NCBI RefSeq assembly: GCF_000423825.1
Contig: NZ_KE384096.1
Location: 186,001 to 250,000 of the forward strand
Direction of reading: 5' to 3'
DNA: 64,000 nucleotides
Origin: Thermithiobacillus tepidarius DSM 3134
GTDB taxonomy: Bacteria; Pseudomonadota; Gammaproteobacteria; Acidithiobacillales; Thermithiobacillaceae
Shown one piece after another: positions 37,651-53,696 of this stretch. A model generated the notes under the pieces. The model was not told the DNA's origin and did no database searches. It saw only the letters and a list, made by a program, of their open reading frames with translations. How positions within the stretch are numbered: the first letter of the stretch is position 1; each line of letters starts with the position of its first letter. The position numbers and the translations under genes are program-made.

Positions 37651-38253
37651 GTGGCGCGTCTGGAAACGGCCGGGCCGGGTACGGCCGGCGTGGACGAGGT
37701 CGGCCGCGGGCCGCTGGCCGGACCGGTGGTGGCGGCGGCGGTCATCCTGGACCCGGCGCGGCCCATCCCCGAACTCGACGATTCCAAGCGCCTGAGCGCC
37801 CGCCAGCGCGAGGCCCTGGTGCCGCTGATCCGCCAGCGGGCGCAAGCCTGGGCGGTGGCTTATGCCAGCGCCTGGGAGATCGATGCCTACAACGTGCTGC
37901 AGGCCTCCCTGTTGGCCATGCAGCGGGCGGTGCGCGCTCTGCCGCTGCGGCCGCGGCGGGTGTTGGTCGATGGCAACCGGCAGCCGGCCTGGGACTATAC
38001 TACGGAGATGATCGTCGGCGGCGACGGGCGCGTGGATGCCATCGCCGCCGCCAGCATCCTGGCCAAGGTGGCCCGCGACCGGCAGATGCTGGCGCTGGCC
38101 GCCCACTATCCGGGCTACGGCTTCGAGCAGCACATGGGCTATCCCACCCCGCTGCACAAGGCCGCCCTGCAGCAGCGGGGCGGCTGCCCCGCCCACCGCC
38201 TGAGCTTCGCGCCGGTGCGCGCCGCGCTGCGCGCGGGCGCGGCGGACACATGA
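37651..38253 (+). CDS. rnhB: Ribonuclease HII
   Basis: A 200-residue RNase HII that cleaves the RNA strand of RNA-DNA hybrids and excises single ribonucleotides. The catalytic Asp-Glu pair is in [13 protein letters not shown] near residue 14, a third aspartate in VLVDGN, and the fourth in [16 protein letters not shown]. The family motif [17 protein letters not shown] is near residue 155. It starts with GTG one base after lpxB. The lpxB-rnhB-dnaE order matches E. coli. Confidence 0.95.
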   Translation: MARLETAGPGTAGVDEVGRGPLAGPVVAAAVILDPARPIPELDDSKRLSARQREALVPLIRQRAQAWAVAYASAWEIDAYNVLQASLLAMQRAVRALPLRPRRVLVDGNRQPAWDYTTEMIVGGDGRVDAIAAASILAKVARDRQMLALAAHYPGYGFEQHMGYPTPLHKAALQQRGGCPAHRLSFAPVRAALRAGAADT

Positions 38254-38278
38254 AACCCATTGGATTCGGCTATTCGGC

Positions 38279-41791
<3,513 letters not shown>

Positions 41792-41827
41792 AGCAAAACC
41801 ATTATCGAGGAATCGGGAACATTGCAG

Positions 41828-42787
41828 ATGAAGCGAAGCTATCTTGACTTTGAGCAGGCCATCGCCGAGCTGGAAACGAAAATCGAGGATCTGCGCCAGC
41901 TGGGCGAGGAGGGTCAGGTCAGCTTGGAGGACGAGATCAGCCAGCTGGAGGAGAAAGCCAACAAGCTGACCCGGAAGATCTACAGCGATCTCGGCCCCTG
42001 GCAGGTTTCCCAAGTGGCCCGCCATCCCCAGCGTCCCTATACGCTGGACTACGTGGAGCGCATCCTGACCGACTGGTACGAGCTGGCGGGCGACCGCGCC
42101 TTCGCCGACGATCCCGCCATCGTCGGCGGCATCGGCCGGCTGCAGGGGCGGCCGGTGGTCTGGATCGGCCATCAGAAGGGCCGCGACACCAAGGAAAAGA
42201 TCCGCCGCAACTTCGGCATGCCGCGGCCCGAGGGCTACCGCAAGGCGCTGCGCCTGATGCGCCTGGCCGAGCGCTTCCGCATACCGGTGCTGACCTTCAT
42301 CGACACGCCCGGCGCCTATCCCGGCATCGGCGCCGAGGAGCGCGGGCAGAGCGAGGCCATCGCCCGCAATCTGGCAGTCATGTCGGATCTGGCCACACCC
42401 ATCGTCTGCACGGTGATCGGCGAGGGCGGCTCGGGCGGCGCGCTGGCCATCGGCGTCGGCGACCGCATCATGATGCTGCAGTACAGCACCTATTCGGTGA
42501 TCTCCCCCGAGGGCTGCGCCTCCATTCTGTGGAAGAACAGCGACAAGGCCGCCGAAGCGGCCGAGGCCATGGGCATCACCGCCGATCGGCTCAAGGCGCT
42601 GGGGCTCATCGACGAGGTCATCCCGGAACCCCTGGGCGGCGCTCACCGCGACTTCGACCAGATCGCCCGCGACCTGCAGGCGGCCCTGCTGCGTCAGCTC
42701 GACGCCTTGCAGGCCCTGCCGAGCGAAACGCTGCTGCAGCAGCGTTATCAGAAGCTCATGTCCTACGGCGTCTACGGGGGAGCCTAG
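41828..42787 (+). CDS. accA: Acetyl-CoA carboxylase carboxyltransferase subunit alpha
   Basis: A 319-residue alpha subunit of the carboxyltransferase that transfers CO2 to acetyl-CoA in fatty-acid synthesis, working with AccD (not in this window). Signatures: [15 protein letters not shown] at the N-terminus, [33 protein letters not shown] and [15 protein letters not shown]. The ATG at 41828 follows GGGAAC; a TTG two codons earlier is possible. Its TAG stop (42785-42787) is in the same frame as the next gene, tilS. Confidence 0.96.
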   Translation: MKRSYLDFEQAIAELETKIEDLRQLGEEGQVSLEDEISQLEEKANKLTRKIYSDLGPWQVSQVARHPQRPYTLDYVERILTDWYELAGDRAFADDPAIVGGIGRLQGRPVVWIGHQKGRDTKEKIRRNFGMPRPEGYRKALRLMRLAERFRIPVLTFIDTPGAYPGIGAEERGQSEAIARNLAVMSDLATPIVCTVIGEGGSGGALAIGVGDRIMMLQYSTYSVISPEGCASILWKNSDKAAEAAEAMGITADRLKALGLIDEVIPEPLGGAHRDFDQIARDLQAALLRQLDALQALPSETLLQQRYQKLMSYGVYGGA

Positions 42788-42790
42788 GCC

Positions 42791-44137
42791 ATCGCCGGCG
42801 CCGGTTTCCCCTCCTGTCTGGCCCGGGCCCTGCAAAGCCTGGCCATCCCGGCGGCAGCCGGGAAACTGGTGGCTCTGAGCGGCGGTCTGGATTCCACCGC
42901 TCTGCTGCTGGGCCTGCACGACCTGTCGCCAGCGGGCAGCCTGCGCGCCGCTCACGTGCATCACGGCCTGCATCCGGATGCCGACGCCTGGGCCGAGCAC
43001 TGCCGGCAATTGTGCGAGCGACTGCAAGTGCCGCTGGAAATCCTGCACGTCTCCTGTGCCAAGCGGCCCGGCGAGAGCCAGGAAGAGCAGGCTCGCCTGG
43101 CCCGCTATCAGGCCCTGGGCGAGATCCTGCGCCCCGGCGAATGGCTGCTGACCGCCCACCATCGCCAGGACCAGGCCGAAACCCTGCTGCTGCAACTCCT
43201 GCGCGGTGCCGGCCTGGATGGCTTGGCCGGCATGCCGCCGCGCCAGCCCTTTGCCGCCGGCTTCTTGGCCCGCCCCTTGCTCGATTGCGAGCGGGCAGCC
43301 ATGCAGGCCTTCGTCGAGATCCAGGGAGTCGCCTGGATCGAGGACCCCGCCAACACGTCCGCCGATTTCCGCCGCAACCGCGTGCGCCGGCAGTTGATTC
43401 CTTTCCTGCAGCAGTTGGGCTGGCCGGCGGCGGTGGAGACCGTGGCCCGCAGCGCCGCCAATCTGGCGGATGCCAAAGCGGTCGTCGCGGAAGCCGCCGC
43501 GGCGGACTGGGCCGCCTGTAGCGATGCCCAGGGGCGCGTCCGGCGCGATGCCCTGCGCCGGCTCAGCCCGGCGCGCCAGCGCTACGCCCTGCGCCACGGG
43601 ATCCAGGCCCGCCATCTGCCCATGCCCGGGCGCGACGCCCTGGAACGCCTGCGCTTGCGGCTCGTCGGCCCGGACACGGGCAAGACCCTGGAATGGGCCG
43701 GCGGCGTACTTTGGTTGCACGGCGAGCACGGCCAATTCCTGCCTGCCGACGAGGCACCGGCTCCAGTCCCGGCGGAAAGTCGCTGGCGCCCGGCCGCAGG
43801 GCCGCTGGCGGCGTGGCAAGCGATGCTGTTGCCCGCCGGCAGCCCGCCGCCGTCCGCTCCCTACCACGATCTGCGCGCCGACCTCTTCGGGCAGGAGCTG
43901 CGGGTGGCTTATCGCCGGGGCGGCGAGCACTACCTCACTGGCCAAGGCCATCGCCGCTCCCTCAAAAAGGTCCTGCAGGAGCTCGGCGTTCCGCCGCGCG
44001 CGCGCGCGCGGCTGCCTCTGCTCTACGATGCGGAAGGGCGATTGCTGGCCGTGCTCGGTCTTTTCACCTGCGGCCCGGGCCTGCCGCGGCCGGGGGAGGA
44101 GAGGGTGATGCGGATGACGAGGAGCATCGAGCGCTGA
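42791..44137 (+). CDS. tilS: tRNA(Ile)-lysidine synthetase, probably with non-AUG (AUC) start
   Basis: TilS ligates lysine to C34 of tRNA-Ile(CAU), an essential modification. The PP-loop is SGGLDSTALLLG, followed by HVHHGLHPDADAWAEHC and LLTAHHRQDQAETLLLQLLRGAG; the C-terminal domain ends at 44137. No ATG, GTG or TTG lies in frame between the accA stop and a GTG at 42869. Starting at that GTG would leave only three residues (V-A-L) before SGGLDS and remove part of strand one. ATC at 42791 lies eight bases after GGAG (42779-42782) and gives a normal 448-residue protein. A conventional call would begin at 42869. Confidence 0.85.
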   Translation: MAGAGFPSCLARALQSLAIPAAAGKLVALSGGLDSTALLLGLHDLSPAGSLRAAHVHHGLHPDADAWAEHCRQLCERLQVPLEILHVSCAKRPGESQEEQARLARYQALGEILRPGEWLLTAHHRQDQAETLLLQLLRGAGLDGLAGMPPRQPFAAGFLARPLLDCERAAMQAFVEIQGVAWIEDPANTSADFRRNRVRRQLIPFLQQLGWPAAVETVARSAANLADAKAVVAEAAAADWAACSDAQGRVRRDALRRLSPARQRYALRHGIQARHLPMPGRDALERLRLRLVGPDTGKTLEWAGGVLWLHGEHGQFLPADEAPAPVPAESRWRPAAGPLAAWQAMLLPAGSPPPSAPYHDLRADLFGQELRVAYRRGGEHYLTGQGHRRSLKKVLQELGVPPRARARLPLLYDAEGRLLAVLGLFTCGPGLPRPGEERVMRMTRSIER

Positions 44138-44177
44138 AGCATGGCGCGGGTGGGCGTCGCGCGGTGGCGGCTTCAGC
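44133..44177. terminator. Large hairpin at the tilS 3' end
   Basis: GCTGAAGC (44133-44140, overlapping the tilS stop) pairs with GCTTCAGC (44170-44177), and an inner GCGCG (44144-44148) pairs with CGCGC (44158-44162). There is no T-run. It lies between two convergent genes and may separate or stabilise their 3' ends. The rest of the gap to 44289 holds a 50-codon ATG frame with no support. Confidence 0.38.
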
Positions 44178-44289
44178 CGTTGCGCGATGCGCCGCACCGG
44201 CAGCCGCCAGATCGCCGGCCGGCCCGTAACTGCGCGGCCGGGCTGCGGCTGGCCGCCCTGGCGGATCTGATCCGGCGCCTGTCCTTGCC

Positions 44290-45816
44290 CTAGTACCGCT
44301 CCGGCCGCGGCCAGTCCCCGCCCTGATAATTCCGGCAGAACACCAATGTGTACTCGCGCCAGGTGACGCCCTGGGTGGTGGCGTCGAAGTGCTGCGCCGG
44401 CGCGCAAGCATCGAAGCGCTGCTGCCACTGGGGCGGCGCTGCCGGGTGCCGGCCCTCCATCACCAGAATGGCGTTCTGCCCGCGCCGGTTCTCGAAGTCC
44501 GGCCAGAAATCATACTGGTTGAAACGCCGGCCGCCGAAGTTGACGTTGTAGACCTGCGGGTGATCCGGCAGGTAGAAGGCGAGGCTAGAGGCGGTCTGGT
44601 AGGTGTCGCTGACGATGAAGGCCGGTCCGCTTTGTCCGCGTATCTGCTCGACCCACTGCGCCATGCTGCTCCAGCCGCGCATCTGGTGGGAAGCGTCCAG
44701 CCGCCGCGGGATGGGGATGCCGCTGTCGCGCAGCAAGTCGGTGCTGAGCACGATGGCAAGGCTCGCGGCTGCCAGCGCAAAGCCCCCCGTCAGCCAGGCG
44801 CGCCGCGTCAGGCGGGCCAGCGGGCCAGCGGCAATGATGAACAACCCGACGTAGGCGGCCACCGGCCAGTTGGCGTTGACCGTGCCGACGGCTGCCTTGC
44901 CGTAGTAGAAGGTCAGGGTGAGCAGGCTCGGCCACAGGACGATGCCGTAGCGGCCCGGCTCCGGTTCGTCCAGGCGCATGGCCCGCCAGACGCCCAGCGC
45001 CGCCAGCGCGTAGAGGATCGGGGAGATGATGCCGATCTGGCCGCCTAGAAAGGCGAGCCAGTGTCCCAGGCTGGTGTCACCTTCGCGCACGTGCTGTCCG
45101 GCGTGCATGAAAGTGCCCCAGCCGTGCTCGACGTTCCACCACAGCATGGGCAGCGTACACAGCGCGGCGATGAGCGCCGCGAGATAAGGCTCCGGCCGCC
45201 GCAGCCAGTGCCGCAGGCGTGGCTGGGCCAGCAGGTAAACGAAGACGGCGGCGGGCAGCAGGCCCATGCTGAGCTTGGTCAGCAGCCCAAGCCCCGTGGC
45301 CAGGCCGGCCGCATGCCAAGCCCAAGCCTGCTGCCGGATCGCGGCGAGCCAGACGAACCAGAGCGTCGAGAGCCAGAAGAGCACCATCGGCACGTCGGTG
45401 GTCATCACCAGGCCGCCGATGAAAAAGACCGGGCTCAGGGTGAAGAGCAGGGCGGCGATGGCGCCGGCGCTTCTGGATTGCCACACCTGCACGGTAAAGG
45501 CATAGGCCAGCAGTGCCACCAGCAGGGACAGAAGCGGCGCCAACAGGCGCATGCCCAGTTCCGTATGGCCGGCGATGCCGGTGCCGACCGCGATCAGCCA
45601 CGCGATCATCGGGCCCTTGCTGTAATAGCCGAGGTCCAGGTGTCGCGACCACTCCCAGTAGTGCGCCTCGTCGGGCGCCAGATCGAGCGGCCCCCAGATG
45701 ATGTAGGCGTAGCGGAACAGGGCCAGCGCCGCCAGCGTGACCAGCAGCCAAGTGGGCAGGGCAGACGACCTAAGGCGGGCGGCGGGTGCAGCAGTGTTTA
45801 AGGAACGGTTGACCAA
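44290..45816 (-). CDS. GT39-family (ArnT/PMT-like) membrane glycosyltransferase
   Basis: A polytopic inner-membrane glycosyltransferase of about 508 residues that would use a polyprenyl-phosphate sugar. The catalytic region APDEAHYWEWSRHLDLGYYS is in the first periplasmic loop, followed by KGPMIAWL. About ten to twelve hydrophobic segments follow, and a soluble C-terminal domain of about 120 residues. The acceptor (lipid A, protein or another glycan) is unknown. No ATG or GTG precedes the first membrane segment. The TTG at 45816 follows AGAGAT; another TTG at 45915 would add 33 residues. It is divergent from pyrG. Confidence 0.82.
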   Translation of the reverse strand: MVNRSLNTAAPAARLRSSALPTWLLVTLAALALFRYAYIIWGPLDLAPDEAHYWEWSRHLDLGYYSKGPMIAWLIAVGTGIAGHTELGMRLLAPLLSLLVALLAYAFTVQVWQSRSAGAIAALLFTLSPVFFIGGLVMTTDVPMVLFWLSTLWFVWLAAIRQQAWAWHAAGLATGLGLLTKLSMGLLPAAVFVYLLAQPRLRHWLRRPEPYLAALIAALCTLPMLWWNVEHGWGTFMHAGQHVREGDTSLGHWLAFLGGQIGIISPILYALAALGVWRAMRLDEPEPGRYGIVLWPSLLTLTFYYGKAAVGTVNANWPVAAYVGLFIIAAGPLARLTRRAWLTGGFALAAASLAIVLSTDLLRDSGIPIPRRLDASHQMRGWSSMAQWVEQIRGQSGPAFIVSDTYQTASSLAFYLPDHPQVYNVNFGGRRFNQYDFWPDFENRRGQNAILVMEGRHPAAPPQWQQRFDACAPAQHFDATTQGVTWREYTLVFCRNYQGGDWPRPERY

Positions 45817-45940
45817 TATGATGATCTCTATGGAACGGAATGGCTGGAGGCATTGTAAGAAAAGCCGCCAGCGCTGTATATCTTGCCGGCCGGGCTGGCT
45901 GCGGGCGCTCGTCAAGAGACTCGGGTCCGGTTTGCCGCCA

Positions 45941-48493
<2,553 letters not shown>

Positions 48494-48527
48494 GGGTGTC
48501 CCGATAAACACAAGAACGACCGCTTAA

Positions 48528-49838
<1,311 letters not shown>

Positions 49839-49856
49839 ATTATAGGAAGACCCGAA

Positions 49857-49885
49857 CGCTCCCGCTTCGCGCGGGAGCGCCTTTT
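49857..49885 (+). terminator. Rho-independent terminator after eno
   Basis: CGCTCCCGC (49857-49865) pairs perfectly with GCGGGAGCG (49871-49879) around a five-base loop, followed by CCTTTT to 49885. It begins 18 bases after the eno stop and ends only 15 bases before the ftsB start, so ftsB depends on readthrough or a promoter inside the eno end; a TATAAT sits at 49824-49829 but lacks a good -35. Confidence 0.8.
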
Positions 49886-49900
49886 GCTTCGAGGCACGCC

Positions 49901-50179
49901 ATGCGCCTGCTCAATGTAGTCAACCTGACCCTGCTCGCCATCCTGGTGGTGCTGCAGTATCCCCTCTGGTTTGCGGAAGGCAGCTGGTGGACCGTTTTCC
50001 AGCTGCGTCAGGAGCTGAAGTGGCAGCAGGTGGAAAATGTCCGCCTGAATGAACGCAACGCCCGTCTGGCCGCCGAAGTGCAGGACCTGCGCAGCGGCGT
50101 CGGCGCCATCGAGGAACGGGCGCGCATGGAGCTCGGCATGATCAAACGCGGCGAGATCTTCGTGCAGGTGGTCAAGTAA
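49901..50179 (+). CDS. ftsB: Cell division protein FtsB
   Basis: A 92-residue bitopic membrane protein of the divisome, forming the FtsQ-FtsB-FtsL complex. A short cytoplasmic N-terminus is followed by one transmembrane segment (about residues 5-25) and a coiled coil (about 32-72, LRQELKWQQVENVRLNERN). The motif EERARMELGMIKRGEIFVQV near the C-terminus is typical of FtsB/DivIC. It follows eno, as in E. coli, but ispD does not follow here. Confidence 0.93.
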   Translation: MRLLNVVNLTLLAILVVLQYPLWFAEGSWWTVFQLRQELKWQQVENVRLNERNARLAAEVQDLRSGVGAIEERARMELGMIKRGEIFVQVVK

Positions 50180-50275
50180 CGCCGCAACGCGCTGAACGCC
50201 CCGGGGTGCCTGGGGCAACCGTCGCAGCCTGTCTCTTTTGCCAATACTCCGGCCATGGCGCATGCCCTTTGGCGT

Positions 50276-50304
50276 TTGTGCAAGTGCCGGAACTCGTCTA
50301 CATT
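50276..50304 (+). promoter_or_regulatory. Candidate promoter in the ftsB-GGDEF/EAL gap
   Basis: The 210-bp gap 50180-50389 contains TTGTGC (50276-50281) and TACATT (50299-50304) with a 17-bp spacer, followed by an AT-rich patch at 50302-50321 that is unlike the surrounding DNA. It would serve the downstream c-di-GMP gene, 85 bp away. Confidence 0.4.
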
Positions 50305-50389
50305 AATAACCAATATATATTGCATGGGCCCTTGCCGGCGGGCCTCCTTGACCGCGCAATCCGCATCGTTTCCCGCATGAAACAATGGC

Positions 50390-53368
50390 ATGAATTCTGA
50401 AATCCCCGCCAGCAGGCTCATCGAAGGCATGATGGCCTTGGGCGAAGGCGTGCTCATCATGGATCTGCAGGGCCGCCTACGGTTCATGAATCGCCAGGCC
50501 AGCCAGCTCCTGGGCTGGGCGCCGCACGAACTGATCGGCTGCGACCTCCATCAATCCATTCATCACCGCAAGCCCGACGGCAGCCCCGCACCCGCGGCAA
50601 ACTGTCCCGCGCACCAAGCCATGGCGGCCGGGGCCCCCCGGCAAAACCATGACGACATCTACGTGCGCAAGGACGGCAGCTTCATGCCGGTCAGCTACAC
50701 GGCCACTCCGCTCGTCGAGGATGGGCAGGTGGTGGCCACCATCATTTCCTTTCACGACATCAGCGAGCGCAAGCGGGCCCGCCGGGCGTTGCAGGAGAGC
50801 GAAGCGCGCCTGCGTACTTTCGTGGATACCTCGCCGGACAGCATTTTTTTCAAGGACGGCGCCGGGCGCTGGCAGCTGGTCAATCGCGCCGGCTTGGCTT
50901 TGTTTGGCTTGGAGGAAATGCAGTACCAGGGGCTGACGGACCAGGAAATCGGAGGTCTGCTGCCGTTCTACCGTGATGCCCTGGCCGCTTACGCGGCTTC
51001 CGACGAGGAGGCTTGGCAGACTGCCAGCGTTGCTGAGCCCTGGCGTGGCGAGCAGGTCCTGCCGCATCCTGAGGCCCCGGCCCGCGTCTTCGACGTCATC
51101 AAGGTGCCCCTTTTCAACGAGGACGGCAGCCGCAAGGGGCTGCTCGCCATCGGTCGGGACATTACCGCGCGCCAGCGGCGCGAGGCCACCGACGCCTTGC
51201 TGCACGAAATCGACCAGAGGGTGCTGGATGGCCAGACGGAGGAACAGCTCCTGGTTTTCGCCTGCGCCCGCCTGGCGGAGCTTTTCGCCTATCCGCTGGC
51301 CTGGATCGGGATGAAGGACGCGGATGGCGCGGTGCACATCCGTGCCCATGCCGGGGAGGCCAGCGAGTACGTTGACGGCCTCGAGGTGCGCTGGGACGAT
51401 ACGCCGGCCGGGCAGGGTCCGACGGGATGCGCCATCCGCAGCGGCAAAACCCAGCACATGGATGCGCGCAAGCCGGCTTACCGGTTGTGGCAGGGACGCG
51501 CCGACCGGTATGGTTTCCGCTCGTCCATCGCCGTGCCCCTGCGCATCAAGCGCCAGGTGCTTGGCGCGCTCAATCTGTATTCCCCTCATCCTGGCGCTTT
51601 CGACGCGGCGACGGTTCATCAGCTGGAGGACTTGGCCTCGCGCATCAGCGTGGCGCTGCGCATCGCCCAGGATCAACAGCAGCTGCGGCTGCAAAGGGCC
51701 GCCATGGTTTCGGCGGCGAATGCCATCTTCATTACCGATCGCGAGGGACGCATCCAGTGGGTGAACCAAGCCTTCACCCGCCTGAGCGGCTACACGGCCG
51801 CTGAAGCCGTGGGCCAGACGCCACGCCTGCTCAAGTCCGGGCAACAGGACTCGGCCTTTTACCGGGCATTCTGGGAGACTATTCTGGCCGGTCAGGTGTG
51901 GCAGGGCGAGGTGACGGAGCGTCGCAAGGACGGCGAGCGGTACACCGTCAACGAGATCATCACGCCACTGCTGGACGAGCAGGGCAAGGTCACGCACTTT
52001 GTTGCCATTCAGGAAGACATCAGCGCCCGCAAGCAGGCCGAGGCCCACATCCGCCATCTGGCCCATCATGACGGACTTACCGGGCTGCCCAACCGCCTCC
52101 TGTTCCAGGACCGGCTGCAGCAGGGCATCGCTCGCGCCAAGCGCAGCGAGCAGATGCTGGCGCTGCTGTTTCTCGACCTGGATCATTTCAAGCTGATCAA
52201 CGATACTCTCGGCCACCATGTCGGCGACCTGCTGCTGCAGGCGGTCGCGGAACGGCTGCGCTCCTGCGTGCGTGAGGGCGACACGGTGGCGCGCCTGGGC
52301 GGCGACGAGTTCACCGTGATTCTGCCGGACATGAGCCAGGTCCGGGACGCGGCGCTGGTGGCCAGAAAAATCCTGGAAGCCCTGTCCAGGCCGTTTCAGC
52401 TGGGCGAGCGCAAGGTCTTCGTCACCAGCAGCGTAGGGATCACCTTTTACCCCGAGGATGGCCAATCCACGGACGATCTGCTGAAGCATGCCGACACCGC
52501 CATGTACCGCGCCAAGGAGCGGGGGCGGAACAACTATCAGTTCTACACGCCGGACATGAATGCCCAGACGCTGCAGCGCCTGAGCCTGGAAAACGGGCTG
52601 CGCCACGCACTGGAGCGCCGGGAGTTCCTGCTGTTCTACCAGCCGCAGGTGGAGCTGGAAAGTGGCCGCATTACGGGCGTGGAGGCGCTGCTGCGCTGGC
52701 AGCATCCGGAGTTCGGCTTGCTGGCGCCGGCGCAATTCATGGCAGTGGCCGAAGAAAGCGGCCTGATCGTGCCCATCGGCGAGTGGGTGCTGCACAACGC
52801 CTGCGCGCAGATGCAGGATTGGCGGGCAGTCGGGTTGCCGGCTCTGCGCATGGCGGTCAATTTGTCGGCCCACCAGTTCAAGCGGGGCAATCTGGTGGCC
52901 CTGGTCGAAGAAACCCTGAAGGCCACGGGCGCCGATCCGGAGTGGCTGGAGCTGGAGCTGACGGAGGATTTGCTCGCCTGCAGCGGCGATGAGATTCTTG
53001 CCGCCCTGCGCGCGCTGCGGCAAAGAGGGGTGCGCATCTCCCTTGATGATTTCGGCTCCGGCCAGGCCTCTCTGAGCTGCTTGAAGCATTTTCCCGTCGA
53101 CGTTCTCAAGATCGACCCCGCCTTCGTGCGCAATCTCGGCACCGATGCCAGCGACGCCGGCATCGTCAGGGCCATCATCGACCTGGGCCACAGCCTGGGG
53201 CGGAAAATCCTGGCCGAAGGCGTGGAAACGGAAGCGCAGCTGCATTGGCTGCAAGAATATGGATGCGATGCCTACCAGGGTTTTTTCTTCAGCCAGCCGC
53301 TGCCCGCGGCCGATTTCGCCGCACTCATGTGCCAGCGGAGCGACTGGCCTTGCGTGCCTGCGCCCTAG
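50390..53368 (+). CDS. PAS/GAF sensor diguanylate cyclase-phosphodiesterase (GGDEF-EAL)
   Basis: A 992-residue cytoplasmic c-di-GMP regulator with no membrane segment. Domains in order: PAS (about 5-130), PAS (135-260), GAF (270-425), PAS (435-555), GGDEF (560-725) and EAL (740-985). The GGDEF motif is intact at 637-641 (LGGDEF), preceded by a DxLTGLPNR-type start. The EAL motif at 765-767 is followed by LELTEDLL, DDFGSG, LKIDPAF and AEGVET, so both cyclase and phosphodiesterase residues are kept. The signal is unknown. No ribosome site precedes the ATG at 50390. Confidence 0.92.
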   Translation: MNSEIPASRLIEGMMALGEGVLIMDLQGRLRFMNRQASQLLGWAPHELIGCDLHQSIHHRKPDGSPAPAANCPAHQAMAAGAPRQNHDDIYVRKDGSFMPVSYTATPLVEDGQVVATIISFHDISERKRARRALQESEARLRTFVDTSPDSIFFKDGAGRWQLVNRAGLALFGLEEMQYQGLTDQEIGGLLPFYRDALAAYAASDEEAWQTASVAEPWRGEQVLPHPEAPARVFDVIKVPLFNEDGSRKGLLAIGRDITARQRREATDALLHEIDQRVLDGQTEEQLLVFACARLAELFAYPLAWIGMKDADGAVHIRAHAGEASEYVDGLEVRWDDTPAGQGPTGCAIRSGKTQHMDARKPAYRLWQGRADRYGFRSSIAVPLRIKRQVLGALNLYSPHPGAFDAATVHQLEDLASRISVALRIAQDQQQLRLQRAAMVSAANAIFITDREGRIQWVNQAFTRLSGYTAAEAVGQTPRLLKSGQQDSAFYRAFWETILAGQVWQGEVTERRKDGERYTVNEIITPLLDEQGKVTHFVAIQEDISARKQAEAHIRHLAHHDGLTGLPNRLLFQDRLQQGIARAKRSEQMLALLFLDLDHFKLINDTLGHHVGDLLLQAVAERLRSCVREGDTVARLGGDEFTVILPDMSQVRDAALVARKILEALSRPFQLGERKVFVTSSVGITFYPEDGQSTDDLLKHADTAMYRAKERGRNNYQFYTPDMNAQTLQRLSLENGLRHALERREFLLFYQPQVELESGRITGVEALLRWQHPEFGLLAPAQFMAVAEESGLIVPIGEWVLHNACAQMQDWRAVGLPALRMAVNLSAHQFKRGNLVALVEETLKATGADPEWLELELTEDLLACSGDEILAALRALRQRGVRISLDDFGSGQASLSCLKHFPVDVLKIDPAFVRNLGTDASDAGIVRAIIDLGHSLGRKILAEGVETEAQLHWLQEYGCDAYQGFFFSQPLPAADFAALMCQRSDWPCVPAP

Positions 53369-53432
53369 GGCGGGCCGGATTGGGGATTGCCCGCCGGGCC
53401 TGTATGGAGTAAGCTTCTATAGCTCCACATCT

Positions 53433-53523
<91 letters not shown>

Positions 53524-53560
53524 AATTTCCGTTTGTTTCACTGCAGGCTTAACCGATCAA

Positions 53561-53674
53561 TGGCGGCGAAGACCGGTCCCCTCGCAATGGTAGGTTGTGA
53601 ACCCCGTCAGGCCCGGAAGGGAGCAGCGGCAGCAGCTGATCCATGTGCCGGGGTGCGGCTGGTCCGAGCCGCCA
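53561..53674 (+). ncRNA. ffs: Signal recognition particle 4.5S RNA
   Basis: The small bacterial SRP RNA, which binds Ffh and targets membrane proteins. The apical domain contains the hallmark GTCAGGCCCGGAAGGGAGCA run (53607-53626), and the returning strand carries GTGCCGGGGTG. The terminal stem TGGCGGC (53561-53567) pairs with GCCGCCA (53668-53674), which sets the ends at about 114 nt. tRNA-Ser, ffs and dnaX are neighbours in several gammaproteobacteria. The 328-bp stretch 53369-53696 without a protein gene is explained by these two RNAs. Confidence 0.93.
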
Positions 53675-53696
53675 CTCCCTTGATGGTCCATTCCTG

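Noticed and set aside
42785-42787. Stop-codon readthrough producing an AccA-TilS fusion
   Set aside because: The frames match, but a ribosome site correctly placed for ATC 42791 explains the arrangement more simply, and such a fusion is not known.
43999-44013. CG dinucleotide repeat in tilS
   Set aside because: A short GCGCGC run encoding Arg-Ala repeats is expected at this base composition; no expansion or family of repeats is seen.
44141-44293. Fifty-codon ATG frame between tilS and the GT39 gene
   Set aside because: Arg/Ala-rich, no ribosome site, and it overlaps a hairpin and the stop of the convergent gene; probably non-coding.
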